From contig JAPPAV010000026.1 of the NCBI GenBank assembly GCA_026705345.1, forward strand, positions 1 through 64,000: 64,000 bases of DNA. Reading direction: 5' to 3'. Within the stretch, counting starts at the first letter, position 1, and every line of letters starts with the position of its first letter. Below, in pieces: positions 21,071 through 30,298 of this stretch. A program made the translations under genes and the position numbers. A model generated the notes under the pieces. It saw only the letters and a list, made by a program, of their open reading frames with translations. It had not been told where the DNA came from and did not search any database. This DNA comes from Gammaproteobacteria bacterium (GTDB lineage: Bacteria; Pseudomonadota; Gammaproteobacteria; Pseudomonadales; Azotimanducaceae).

Positions 21071-21096
21071 GGGCGACCGCAGGGTCGCCCCTACGG
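21071..21096 (-). repeat. REP-like hairpin, GGGCGACC stem type
   Basis: GGGCGACCGCAGGGTCGCCCCTACGG. Confidence 0.75.
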
Positions 21097-21114
21097 TACC
21101 TTGCCGGTCCGAGG

Positions 21115-22050
21115 CTAGCGGGCGGCCCAGCTGGAGATCACGCCGTTCGGCAGCGCGTTCGGCACTTGGGCCTGGAATCTCGCTCTTCTCGCCTCCCGGT
21201 CGGTGTCTTCGTCGAACAGGGCCAGCACGCGCACCTCGATGGTCTCCCGCAACGGGGCGTCGTCGGGGGTGGTCGGATCGGCGATGGCACCGTGGTAGGT
21301 GGTGCGGAGGTTCGCCACCTCCTGGCGGGTGTCGTACTGCTTGAAGACCAGCGTCTCCCTCGGCGTCATGCGCGGGAAGTAGTACCACCGCTGGGCGGGG
21401 TTGTACGCGAGCCGGTAGCTGACCAGCCTGCGGCGCGGGAGGATGCCTCCCCAAGCGTCCGCCGCGATCATGTCATCGAACGCGACCGTCTGCATGTCGC
21501 AGACCGCGAGCGGCATGACCTCGATGTCGTGTTCGAGGTCGGTGCTGCGCCAGACGTTGTACATGGCGCAGTGCCGTCCGTCGACGAACTCGTTCCAGCG
21601 GTTCTCGGCAAAGGGACTGATGTCGGCGTGGGTGCCGCCGTAGCCACCCGGGCTGCCGTTGGCGGTGGGCCGGTGACCCCGCGGATGCCCGGCCGGCAAT
21701 CCGTTGTAGCCGTTGCGGTACTGGTGCTGGATCACCCGCGTCCCACTGCATCCCGTTAACCGGCGCACCAGCCGTGAACACTCGTCGTAGAACCGCCTTG
21801 TCACCATATCCTGATCGTGCAGGTCCGTGACGGTGGTTTCGGCGTCGGCGAGCGTGAAACCGTGTTTGTCCAACGACGGCGGCGGTTCCAGCAACCGCGC
21901 GTCGTACACCCGGATCGACTTTCGCTGATACATGGTGTTGCGCTCATTCGCGTCCGGCACCCACTCCGGAGGCGGCATCCGCACACGGCGATAGCGATCG
22001 TTGGCGAAGCTGCCAGTGGAATCGACGAACGGCAACGGCGTCTGGCTCAT
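21115..22050 (-). CDS. CmcJ/NvfI family oxidoreductase
   Basis: Start at MSQTPLPFVDSTG; VIQHQYRN, HADISPFAENRW, AMYNVWRS, PLAVCD, WYYFPRMTPRETLVFKQYD, and a late TTYHGAIADPTTPDDAPLRETIEVR block as in CmcJ/NvfI proteins. Confidence 0.75.
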   Translation of the reverse strand: MSQTPLPFVDSTGSFANDRYRRVRMPPPEWVPDANERNTMYQRKSIRVYDARLLEPPPSLDKHGFTLADAETTVTDLHDQDMVTRRFYDECSRLVRRLTGCSGTRVIQHQYRNGYNGLPAGHPRGHRPTANGSPGGYGGTHADISPFAENRWNEFVDGRHCAMYNVWRSTDLEHDIEVMPLAVCDMQTVAFDDMIAADAWGGILPRRRLVSYRLAYNPAQRWYYFPRMTPRETLVFKQYDTRQEVANLRTTYHGAIADPTTPDDAPLRETIEVRVLALFDEDTDREARRARFQAQVPNALPNGVISSWAAR

Positions 22051-22127
22051 GGTCGGCTCCTTGTCGTCGAGGACTTCCAAAGGGTACTTTTCGCAACGAT
22101 GATTCGACAACCCCGGCGCGGTCTGCG

Positions 22128-24392
22128 GTGATCCCCCTGCGCGTTCTCCAGGTGGGCACCGACCCATCCGTCGCGTACTGCGGACTGCAGTTCGCCCTGT
22201 GGGGGGCCGACGTGGCCGTGTTCCGGGTGCCTGGGGAAGCCGTTAGCGATGCGCTGACGGAACGCTATCTCTCCGCCAACAAGCGCCTGGTCACCCGTGC
22301 CGCCGAAGCCGCAGGTTCGGATATCTTGCTCACCGCGCAATCCACGGCCGCGCTTGACCGGCTCGGCATCGAACACCGGGATGCCATCGTGTCCCGAGTC
22401 ATGCCCTACGCCGAGAACGGCGCTCTCGACGGCACGCCGTCGGTGCCTCTCTTGCTGGAGGCCGCGTCGGGCTATCTCAGCATCAACGGCAGCCCTGATC
22501 GGGAACCCCTGCGGGCACCGGCCAACCTTGCAGCCTACATCGTTGGTGCCAGCGCGTTCGGCGCGACGCTGGCGGCGGTACACAAACGGCTCTCGACCGG
22601 CGAAGTCGAGCGGGTGGTCACCAGCGGACTGGATGTCCTGGCTTCGATGACGCCATTCCTGCGTAGCCAGTTGACTGGCCGGGCGGACGAGCGCCACGGC
22701 GGACCCGCCACCGGCGTTCGGCTGTTCCCGGTGGGCGACGGCAAGGTGTCGGCGAACCTGGCCGACGAGTCGACGTTCACGATGGCATTGGGCGTTCTGG
22801 GCATCGACCGTACCTCAGTACCGGCGGACCTCGACACGCCCGCCCAGCGCCATGACGATCCAGCGGCCTTGGGCGAGTTTCTTCGTTCGAACAGCGCGGG
22901 CAGGAGCGCGGAGGCGTTCTTCAAGGCGATGATCGACCTCGGTGCGCCGCGGATCGGGCTGTTTCAAGAGCCGAGCATGCTGCTCTGCAACGAACACATG
23001 CTCGCCACCGGGTACTTCCGAACACTCGATGATCCGAAACATGGGGAGACCGCCTACCCGGGCATGCCAGCCGCGATGAGCCGGATCGACCCCCCGCCGC
23101 TCGAACCGATGCGGAATTCCGGGAACGGATGGATGGCCGCAGACATCATGTCGGGGCATCATCGAAGCCGCCGCCGTCCCTTGGAGGGTCTTCGCATCAT
23201 CGACTTCACCCAAGCCTGGATCGGACCGTTCGCCACCAACATGCTGGCCGACCTCGGCGCGGACGTGATCAAGGTCGAAAGTCATCGCCGGCCTGACATC
23301 TGGCGCAATTCGCGGCCAGCGAGCCGGACGCTCCGAAACCCAAGCGCACACCCGCTCAACACAAGCGCCAACTTCGCCAGCACCAATCGCAACAAGCGCG
23401 GCATTGCCGTCGACCTGAACGACGAGCGGGGGCGAAACGTGGCCCGGGAACTGATCCGCACCGCCGATGTCGTGACGAGCAATTTCACACCCCGGGTGAT
23501 GCACAAGTTCGGACTCGATCACGCCTCGCTCGCTGCAACCAAGCACGACATCATCACGGTTACCTGGTCCGGCTACGGCGAGACGGGCCCGTATGCGGCC
23601 TACAAGGCCAATGGCGCGACGATCGAGGCGATGGCCGGATGGGATGCGTTGTTCGGCTACGCCGACGGCGACCCCATGGTGATGGGGTTCTACCAGATGG
23701 ACGCCATCACCGGACTCAAGATGGCCGCCTGTGCGCTGCTCGCGCTGGTGCATCGCGACTTGACCGGCGAGGGTCAGGAGGTGGTCGGTTCGATGATCGC
23801 CTCAGCCGTCCCCTACATCGGCGAGGAGGTCATGCGCGCAAGCATCTCGGGGGGTAATACGCGTTGGGGGAACCGGCACCCACGGATGGTGCCCCATGGT
23901 GTCTATCCGGTCGAAGGCGACGACCAATGGATTGCGCTGGCATGCCGGAACGACGAGGACTGGCACAAGCTCGCCGGCCTGATCGGCATGGACTTCGATG
24001 CGTTGAACTCGCTTTGGGCGCGACGAGCCGCCGAGGACGAAATCGACAGTCGAATCGAGGACTGGTCCCGATGCCGGTTCCGCGCCACGGCGGTTGCCGA
24101 GGCCGTCGCGGCCGGCGTTCCCGCCGCGCCCGTACTCGACGTGCTCGAAATACTCGACTACCCCGAGTTCGCCGAGCGTGAGTGGTTTCCGGAACAGTGC
24201 CATCCCGACTTGGGAACGCTTCGATTCGGCGGGTTCCCGTGGGCATTCGCCCACGCCGAACTGGCCGCCGAACGGCCACCGCCTCGCTTGGGCGAGCACA
24301 CCCGCGAGATACTCATCGAGATAGGCCTCGACGCGTCCGAAGTCGAGGCGTTGTACCGGGACGAGGTAGTCGGCACCGTGTTACGTTCGTAG
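22128..24392 (+). CDS. CaiB/BaiF CoA-transferase family protein, two-domain fusion
   Basis: 754 aa; degenerate N-terminal domain, then LEGLRIIDFTQAWIGPFATNMLADLGADVIKVE, NRNKRGIAVDLNDERG, ADVVTSNFTPRVMHKFGLDH. Confidence 0.88.
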   Translation: MIPLRVLQVGTDPSVAYCGLQFALWGADVAVFRVPGEAVSDALTERYLSANKRLVTRAAEAAGSDILLTAQSTAALDRLGIEHRDAIVSRVMPYAENGALDGTPSVPLLLEAASGYLSINGSPDREPLRAPANLAAYIVGASAFGATLAAVHKRLSTGEVERVVTSGLDVLASMTPFLRSQLTGRADERHGGPATGVRLFPVGDGKVSANLADESTFTMALGVLGIDRTSVPADLDTPAQRHDDPAALGEFLRSNSAGRSAEAFFKAMIDLGAPRIGLFQEPSMLLCNEHMLATGYFRTLDDPKHGETAYPGMPAAMSRIDPPPLEPMRNSGNGWMAADIMSGHHRSRRRPLEGLRIIDFTQAWIGPFATNMLADLGADVIKVESHRRPDIWRNSRPASRTLRNPSAHPLNTSANFASTNRNKRGIAVDLNDERGRNVARELIRTADVVTSNFTPRVMHKFGLDHASLAATKHDIITVTWSGYGETGPYAAYKANGATIEAMAGWDALFGYADGDPMVMGFYQMDAITGLKMAACALLALVHRDLTGEGQEVVGSMIASAVPYIGEEVMRASISGGNTRWGNRHPRMVPHGVYPVEGDDQWIALACRNDEDWHKLAGLIGMDFDALNSLWARRAAEDEIDSRIEDWSRCRFRATAVAEAVAAGVPAAPVLDVLEILDYPEFAEREWFPEQCHPDLGTLRFGGFPWAFAHAELAAERPPPRLGEHTREILIEIGLDASEVEALYRDEVVGTVLRS

Positions 24393-24430
24393 GCTCCAAT
24401 ACGTATGCGGAGTGGCGTATCTACACCACG

Positions 24431-25237
24431 TTGATCGGTGCAGAGGATCTCGCGGGACTGTCCCCTGCCGAAGTCCGTATGTTCGATTGCAGGTTCGATC
24501 TCACGAATGCGGATGCCGGTAGCCGCCGCTACAGGGATGGCCACATCCCCCGGGCCGCATACCTGCACTTGAATATCGATCTGTCCGGTCCCGTAGAACC
24601 TGGCAAAAGCGGGCGCCATCCCCTACCGAAACGCGCGGCGTTCGAGGCCTTGTTGACCGAACACGGTGTCACCGACGAAACGCAGATCGTCGCCTACGAC
24701 GACGTGGGCGGCATGTTCGCCGCCCGGCTTTGGTGGATGGTCCGGTGGACCGGACACACCGCCGTCGCGGTACTCGACGGCGGTTACCAAGCCTGGCTCA
24801 AACGCGAAGGGGCGCACGCGGCAAGGGATACTGCCCGGGCGCCTGTTGTTCCGTCTCCGGTGTCGATGCAACAGGTTCGCGAACACGTGGACGCCGGCAC
24901 TTGGACCCTCGTCGACGCCCGGGCCAGCGACCGGTTTCACGGCAAGAACGAAACCATCGATCCGGTCGCGGGCCACATCGCCGGAGCGCTGAACGCGCCA
25001 TTTCAAGGCAATCTCGGCGATGACGGCCGGTTCCTCGAACGGGCCGAATTGCAACGCCGGTTTAGTGCCCTGCTCGCCGGCGAAGGCGGCAAGCCGGTGG
25101 TTTGCTACTGCGGTTCCGGCGTGACGGCGGCCCACAACGTGCTCGCCATGGTCCACGCCGGCATGCCGGAGCCCGCGCTCTATCCGGGTTCCTTTAGCGA
25201 GTGGATCACCGACCCCGGCAATCCCGTCGCGACATAG
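24431..25237 (+). CDS. Sulfurtransferase (tandem rhodanese; thiosulfate/3-mercaptopyruvate type)
   Basis: MFDCRFDL..YRDGHIPRAAYLHLNIDLSGP; second domain VVCYCGSGVTAAHNVLAM active-site loop. No ATG near start; TTG at 24431 proposed. Confidence 0.87.
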   Translation: MIGAEDLAGLSPAEVRMFDCRFDLTNADAGSRRYRDGHIPRAAYLHLNIDLSGPVEPGKSGRHPLPKRAAFEALLTEHGVTDETQIVAYDDVGGMFAARLWWMVRWTGHTAVAVLDGGYQAWLKREGAHAARDTARAPVVPSPVSMQQVREHVDAGTWTLVDARASDRFHGKNETIDPVAGHIAGALNAPFQGNLGDDGRFLERAELQRRFSALLAGEGGKPVVCYCGSGVTAAHNVLAMVHAGMPEPALYPGSFSEWITDPGNPVAT

Positions 25238-25248
25238 CACGCCGACCG

Positions 25249-27579
25249 TTAGCGGAGCGCGCCGATGCCACGCAAGTGCTCGATCTCCTCGTTTTCCATT
25301 CCCAGGTGATCGCGCAGCACCTCGTCGCTGTGCTGGCCGAGACACGGCGCAGCCGAGCGCAGCCGCTGTGGGGTTCGGGAGTAGATCGTTGCCGGGCCAT
25401 CGTACGGCGTCGGTCCCATGACGGGATGATCAAGCGTTTCGAAGAACCCCCGGTGGGCTAGCTGGGGATCTTCGTACAGGTCGCTTGGCCTCATGACGAC
25501 GTAGGCAGGGACACCGACCCGACGCAGCTCCGCCGCCGCCCCGAAGGCGTCGCGTGCACGGCACCAGTCACCAAGTTCGACCCCGTTAAGCATCGTTCCG
25601 AGTGCTTCACGCTCGTCCGGCGTTTCGACACCGACGGCAACGTAGCGTTGCTCGCCCGCGCACGCAAAGACGCCGTGCGGATCGAGGCCGGGCGAGGCCT
25701 GACCCAAACGCTGCGCGACACGACCGTTGGCGGCGTAGTCGAGGATCAACGGTTCGAGGAACCGGATGCCGCACTCTATCTGCGCAAGATCGATATATTG
25801 GCCGAGTCCCGTACGACGTCGATCCATGAGCGCCGCAACCAGCACGCTGATGCCGAAACGCGGTGAAATGAAGTCCGTGTACGCGCCCCAGGGACCCGAT
25901 GGTTGCCGGTCCGGCCAACCGACCAGGTCGAACAACCCCGCTATGCACGCGCCCTGTCCGCCGAAACCGGAATATCCGCGTTCGCGACCGGTCTGGCCAC
26001 GCATCGACGTGGACAGCATGACGAGGTCGTCGCGGTTCGCACAGAGCGTCTGCCAATCGAGGCCGAACCGGGCCATCGTTCCCGGCGAATAGCTCTCCAG
26101 GACCACATCCGCCCAGTCGGCCATCCGACGAGCCAGTTTCGGTCCTTCCGGGTTCTTGAGGTCGATGGTCATGCCAAGCTTCGAGGTGTTGAAATTGGCC
26201 ATGAACTGCGCTCGATCCTGACCCGGTTCGTCGTCCTTGAACGGCGGCGCCGTACGCAACAGGTCGACCCGGTTTGCCGACTCGATGCGCACCACGGTGG
26301 CGCCGTGGTCGGCCAGCGCCTTGCCGATCATGGGTCCGACGCCTACCCAGCTGAAATCGGCCACCTTCAGCCCGGCAAACGGCGCGGTACGGGTTCCCGC
26401 CCCCTGCCTACGTGGACGCGGGGAAGGCGGACTCGAGGACCCCAAGGCCGGTGCTTTGCGGTTCAACGACAACGGCGTTCTAGACAGCCGGGCAAAGGGG
26501 CCGGCATGGACCTGTACGGGGACGCGGCTGGTCAACTCGTGCCGATTCGTTGTGCTCGTCAGCCAAAAGTCGCGATCAGCCAGTTGCGGATCGCGCAGGA
26601 GGTCGGGAATCGTGTGGATCGCGGCCAAGGTGAGACCGTGTCGGGCCGAGAAAAGCTGGACTTCCTGCAGGGTCTTCGTAGTAAGCAGTTCTTCGATCAA
26701 GTCGGCCGCCGTCTGGGCTGCTTCGAGGTCCAGTTCACCGGCACGAAGCAAAGAGAGCCACGAACTGAGGTCCATTCCACGGACGTTGTCCGGGACGTCC
26801 ATCCCCGAAGACTCCACCCAGCGCAGCAGCGCGTCGAAGGTGCGTTCACCGATGTGGCGCATCTGAAAGCGAACTTGGACCAATCCGTCACGACACTGGA
26901 CATTGCCTGGCAACTTCAGTCGCTGCCGGGCCGCCGACGGCGGTGACTGGCCCCGGAACTCGCTGGTTCCGGGCGGATTGCGGCCCGTATTCGGCGGATA
27001 GCCCGTGGCGTTCATCAGCGTCCAGACGACGCATGCCTGGGCAGAGACGTCCAGGTGCTGGCCGAGCCCCGACTGCTCGCGTTCGTAGAGGGCGACGACG
27101 ATGTCGGCCGCGGCTTGCACACCGGCGTGGAACGCGGCTTGCGGCATCGCGCCCATCGGGACGGGCGGACGGTCGGGGTCGCCCTGCAGCCCCACCAGCC
27201 CGCCCGCCGCTTCGACGGTCACTTCCGCGGCTGGTGCGCCGGCGAGCGGTCCCGTCGTGCCGAAGGGGGTGACGGACACGTGGATGAGCCCGGGAAAGTC
27301 CCCAGCGAGATCTCGGCAACGCCCGGATTCGATGAATACGTCCGCGTCAGCCAGGAAGGGCGTTGCGTCGTCGGCGACAACACTCTTCTTGCCCGCGCCG
27401 ACGCACGCCCAATACAGCGACTCGTCGCCATCGAACGGTCCCATGCGGCGCGACTCGCATCCCTCCGCCGGCTCGATCTTGAAGACCTCGGCACCAAGTT
27501 CGGCGAGTACCTTTCCGGCGAGTTCACCCCAGCGCGTGGTGGCGTCGATGACGCGGATGCGATCGAGTGGCGGTTTCAC
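25249..27579 (-). CDS. CaiB/BaiF CoA-transferase family protein, two-domain fusion
   Basis: 776 aa; two CoA-transferase N-motifs: PLDRIRVIDATTRWGELAGKVLAELGAEVFKIEP and FAGLKVADFSWVGVGPMIGKALADHGATVVRIES; YIDLAQIE. Confidence 0.9.
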   Translation of the reverse strand: MKPPLDRIRVIDATTRWGELAGKVLAELGAEVFKIEPAEGCESRRMGPFDGDESLYWACVGAGKKSVVADDATPFLADADVFIESGRCRDLAGDFPGLIHVSVTPFGTTGPLAGAPAAEVTVEAAGGLVGLQGDPDRPPVPMGAMPQAAFHAGVQAAADIVVALYEREQSGLGQHLDVSAQACVVWTLMNATGYPPNTGRNPPGTSEFRGQSPPSAARQRLKLPGNVQCRDGLVQVRFQMRHIGERTFDALLRWVESSGMDVPDNVRGMDLSSWLSLLRAGELDLEAAQTAADLIEELLTTKTLQEVQLFSARHGLTLAAIHTIPDLLRDPQLADRDFWLTSTTNRHELTSRVPVQVHAGPFARLSRTPLSLNRKAPALGSSSPPSPRPRRQGAGTRTAPFAGLKVADFSWVGVGPMIGKALADHGATVVRIESANRVDLLRTAPPFKDDEPGQDRAQFMANFNTSKLGMTIDLKNPEGPKLARRMADWADVVLESYSPGTMARFGLDWQTLCANRDDLVMLSTSMRGQTGRERGYSGFGGQGACIAGLFDLVGWPDRQPSGPWGAYTDFISPRFGISVLVAALMDRRRTGLGQYIDLAQIECGIRFLEPLILDYAANGRVAQRLGQASPGLDPHGVFACAGEQRYVAVGVETPDEREALGTMLNGVELGDWCRARDAFGAAAELRRVGVPAYVVMRPSDLYEDPQLAHRGFFETLDHPVMGPTPYDGPATIYSRTPQRLRSAAPCLGQHSDEVLRDHLGMENEEIEHLRGIGALR

Positions 27580-28799
27580 GAAAGCCTTGGCGTAGTGCCG
27601 ATGACACCGTCGCGTTCCAGGTCGTCCATCTCGGCCTCGCTCAAGCCAAGCAGATCACCCAGCAACTCCCGGTTGTGCTCGCCCAGGGTCGGTGCCGGGC
27701 GGTCGATGTCGAAGGGTTCCTCGCCGACGCGGTACGGCGCGGCCGGATGCGGCAGCACGCCGACGTGGTCCCGCTCCATCAGCTTCCAGAATCCACGCCC
27801 GGCGAGATGTGGGTCGGTCGCAAGTTCCAAGCCGCTCGCCACGTAGCCGGCCCGCACGCCGACAGCCTGGAGTTCCAGCATCAGCACTTCGGCCACCTGG
27901 CCTTCGGTGAAGCTCGCAATCGCGGCATCAAGCTCATCGACCCAGCTCAAGCGGTCCGCCACGTCGCCGAACCCGTCAATACCCGAGAACGCCGAGAACG
28001 CATCCCACTCGGTTTCCGACTGCACGGCGATGGCGATCCACTCGTCTTCGCCGACGCACCGGTAGACGCCGTGGGGCGCATGACGCGAGGAGCGGTTGCC
28101 GCGCCGCGGCGGCGGCGCGCCCGTGACGGACTGGGTCAGAATCCCCTGCACGCCGAGCGGGAACAGGCACTCGGATTGGGACAGGTCGAGGTGTTGGCCT
28201 TCGCCGGTACGCTGCCGTTCGTAGAGCGCAGTGAGCAACGCGGCGGCACCGTTCAAGCCACCTACGGAGTCGCCGAGCGCAACGTGCACCATCGTCGGCG
28301 GATAGTCGGACTCGCCGGACAGATGCGGCAGTCCCGACGCCTGTTCCACGGTGGAACCGTAGGCCCGGTAGCTGGACCACGGACCATCCGTGCCGAACGC
28401 CGGCATCGAAATCATGACCAAGGCCGGATTGATACCCGACAGCACGGGGTAGTCGAGGCCGAGTTTCGGCAGCACGCCTGCCGAGTAGTTCTCGACAACA
28501 ACGTCGGAGACAGCCACCAAGCGCTTCAGCAGGTCGGTACCCACGGGTGTCGACAGATCGAGGGTCACCTCGCGTTTGTTGCGGTTGACCATGTTGAACG
28601 CCGGGTTCTTCTCTGCGCCGTGGCTGTCGATCCACCCCTGGGTCGCTTCCCAGCCTCGCCACCAGTCGAAGCGCACGCAGCCCTCAACCTTGACGACGTC
28701 GGCACCCATGTCCGCCAAATGGCGCGCCGCGAGCGGTCCCGCCCAGCCCATGGACAGGTCCACGACCCGCAAGCCCGCGAGAATCCCCGGCCGGCTCAC
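27576..28799 (-). CDS. CaiB/BaiF CoA-transferase family protein
   Basis: GTG start at 28799 overlapping upstream TGA (GTGA): VSRPGILAGLRVVDLSMGWAGPLAARHLADMGADVVKVEG, NRNKREVTLDLSTPVG. Listed ORF 27576..29855 extends antisense-like beyond this. Confidence 0.88.
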   Translation of the reverse strand: MSRPGILAGLRVVDLSMGWAGPLAARHLADMGADVVKVEGCVRFDWWRGWEATQGWIDSHGAEKNPAFNMVNRNKREVTLDLSTPVGTDLLKRLVAVSDVVVENYSAGVLPKLGLDYPVLSGINPALVMISMPAFGTDGPWSSYRAYGSTVEQASGLPHLSGESDYPPTMVHVALGDSVGGLNGAAALLTALYERQRTGEGQHLDLSQSECLFPLGVQGILTQSVTGAPPPRRGNRSSRHAPHGVYRCVGEDEWIAIAVQSETEWDAFSAFSGIDGFGDVADRLSWVDELDAAIASFTEGQVAEVLMLELQAVGVRAGYVASGLELATDPHLAGRGFWKLMERDHVGVLPHPAAPYRVGEEPFDIDRPAPTLGEHNRELLGDLLGLSEAEMDDLERDGVIGTTPRLS

Positions 28800-29923
28800 T
28801 CGCCGTACTCGCCGTTGGACTCGCCAAGCCGGGCCACCGTGCCGCCCGCGGTAGACGGTGTACGGAACAACCGGAAGGGCGTCGCGGGCACCTGGAAACC
28901 GGTCCCGTTGCACGAGATTTCCGTGAACGCGCCCCGGTGGACGTACTGGTCCACCGAGAACAGTTCCTCCATGGTCGGTACCGGCGCGAGCGGGACACGC
29001 AGCGACTGGCCCCGGATGACCAGTTCGGCGGCGGAACGTTTTCGCACCCGCTGCCGGATGATCGGTTCCAGCGTGTCGTAGTCCATCAGCCGACCGATCG
29101 CGGTCTGGTAGTCGGGTTCGTCCGCATACTGATCCATCGCGAGCAGCGAGCAGAAGTTCTTCCACTGCCTCGGCGTCAAGGCCGTCACGCCAAGCCAGCC
29201 ATCCGCACAGGCGTAGACGCCCAGCGGATAGGTCGGGGCGAAACGGTTCACGCCAAGGCGCTTGCCCCGCCGCCCGCTGCGGTAGCCCCCGACACCGCCC
29301 ACCTCGGTAAAGCAGAGGTTGGCCTCGTGAATGCTCGTGTCGAGCCGCACCGGCCCCGTGGCATTGCCCATGGCGCGGGCGATCACCTGTCCCATGGTGC
29401 CGATATACGCCGCCAGGCCGCCGACGATTTCCGCCCCGCAACCCGTTGGAACCCAGGGCGGTCCTTGTTCGGGACCCACGTTCCGCACCATGCCGCCCAG
29501 CGACCAGCAGACGGCGCCGTTGCCCTTGAAGTCGGCGTAGGGGCCGTGGCGACCGAACCAGGTGATCGTGGAGACCACGACCTCGGGTGCTGCCCCCGTG
29601 AAGGCGGCACAGTCGAAATGACCGTCGTCGAGGACCACGGCGCTGCCCTGCGCCAAGCGCACCAGTCGCTCCGGTTCGGCCCCGACGTCCAAGGCGACGC
29701 TCGCCTTGTTGGTGCTGAGGTAGGCGTGCAAGGCGCTCGATTCCGGCGCGTCGGACCCGGGAATGAACGGGGGCTCCCGGCGGGTTTCGAAGCCGCCGTC
29801 CGGCGGCTCCACGTTGATCACTTCGGCGCCGTGATCCGCAAACAGCTTGCCGCAATAGCCGCTGGCGATCGTGCCGGCCACGTCCAGAACCTTGAGGCCG
29901 GCCAACGCCCCTTCAGTCGTCAC
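28796..29923 (-). CDS. CaiB/BaiF CoA-transferase family protein
   Basis: 375 aa; LAGLKVLDVAGTIASGYCGKLFADHGAEVINVEPPDGG, STNKASVALDVGAEPE. Confidence 0.88.
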   Translation of the reverse strand: MTTEGALAGLKVLDVAGTIASGYCGKLFADHGAEVINVEPPDGGFETRREPPFIPGSDAPESSALHAYLSTNKASVALDVGAEPERLVRLAQGSAVVLDDGHFDCAAFTGAAPEVVVSTITWFGRHGPYADFKGNGAVCWSLGGMVRNVGPEQGPPWVPTGCGAEIVGGLAAYIGTMGQVIARAMGNATGPVRLDTSIHEANLCFTEVGGVGGYRSGRRGKRLGVNRFAPTYPLGVYACADGWLGVTALTPRQWKNFCSLLAMDQYADEPDYQTAIGRLMDYDTLEPIIRQRVRKRSAAELVIRGQSLRVPLAPVPTMEELFSVDQYVHRGAFTEISCNGTGFQVPATPFRLFRTPSTAGGTVARLGESNGEYGE

Positions 29924-30013
29924 TTCGGTTAGTCACCCCCTCGCGCCGGTGAAAAAATAACCTAAACACGGCGACGATTCATGCCCGTTGCGTCACGCGC
30001 GCGGCCGCGCGAG

Positions 30014-30238
30014 CCGTAGGGGACGGGCCCCCGTCCCGCCGACCTCCCGCCTCATCCAGGACGGGCGACGAGAAGCGTCGCCCCTACGGCCTATGCACAA
30101 CGCTGGAGTCGTCCGTAGGGGACGGGCTTGTCCCGTCCCGGCGCGCCCTTCGGGCGCGATCGAGAGTGCTGCCGCATTCTCGTACCACAACCCCGACGAT
30201 GCGGGTTCGGCGGGCGACCACAAGCGTCGTCCCCACGG
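30014..30238. repeat. Array of four REP-like hairpins in alternating orientation
   Basis: 30014 CCGTAGGGGACGGGCCCCCGTCCC; 30063 GGGCGACGAGAAGCGTCGCCCCTACGG; 30113 CCGTAGGGGACGGGCTTGTCCCGTCCC; 30212 GGGCGACCACAAGCGTCGTCCCCACGG. Confidence 0.85.
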
Positions 30239-30298
30239 CGTCATGCAACGCTGGCTATCGACATCGTTTAGGAACCACAATATCTGTGGGGAACGAGC

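Noticed and set aside
27576-29855. 759-aa ORF as a single long CoA-transferase
   Set aside because: Its first half is out of frame with the well-supported CoA-transferase 28796..29923; the real start is the GTG at 28799.
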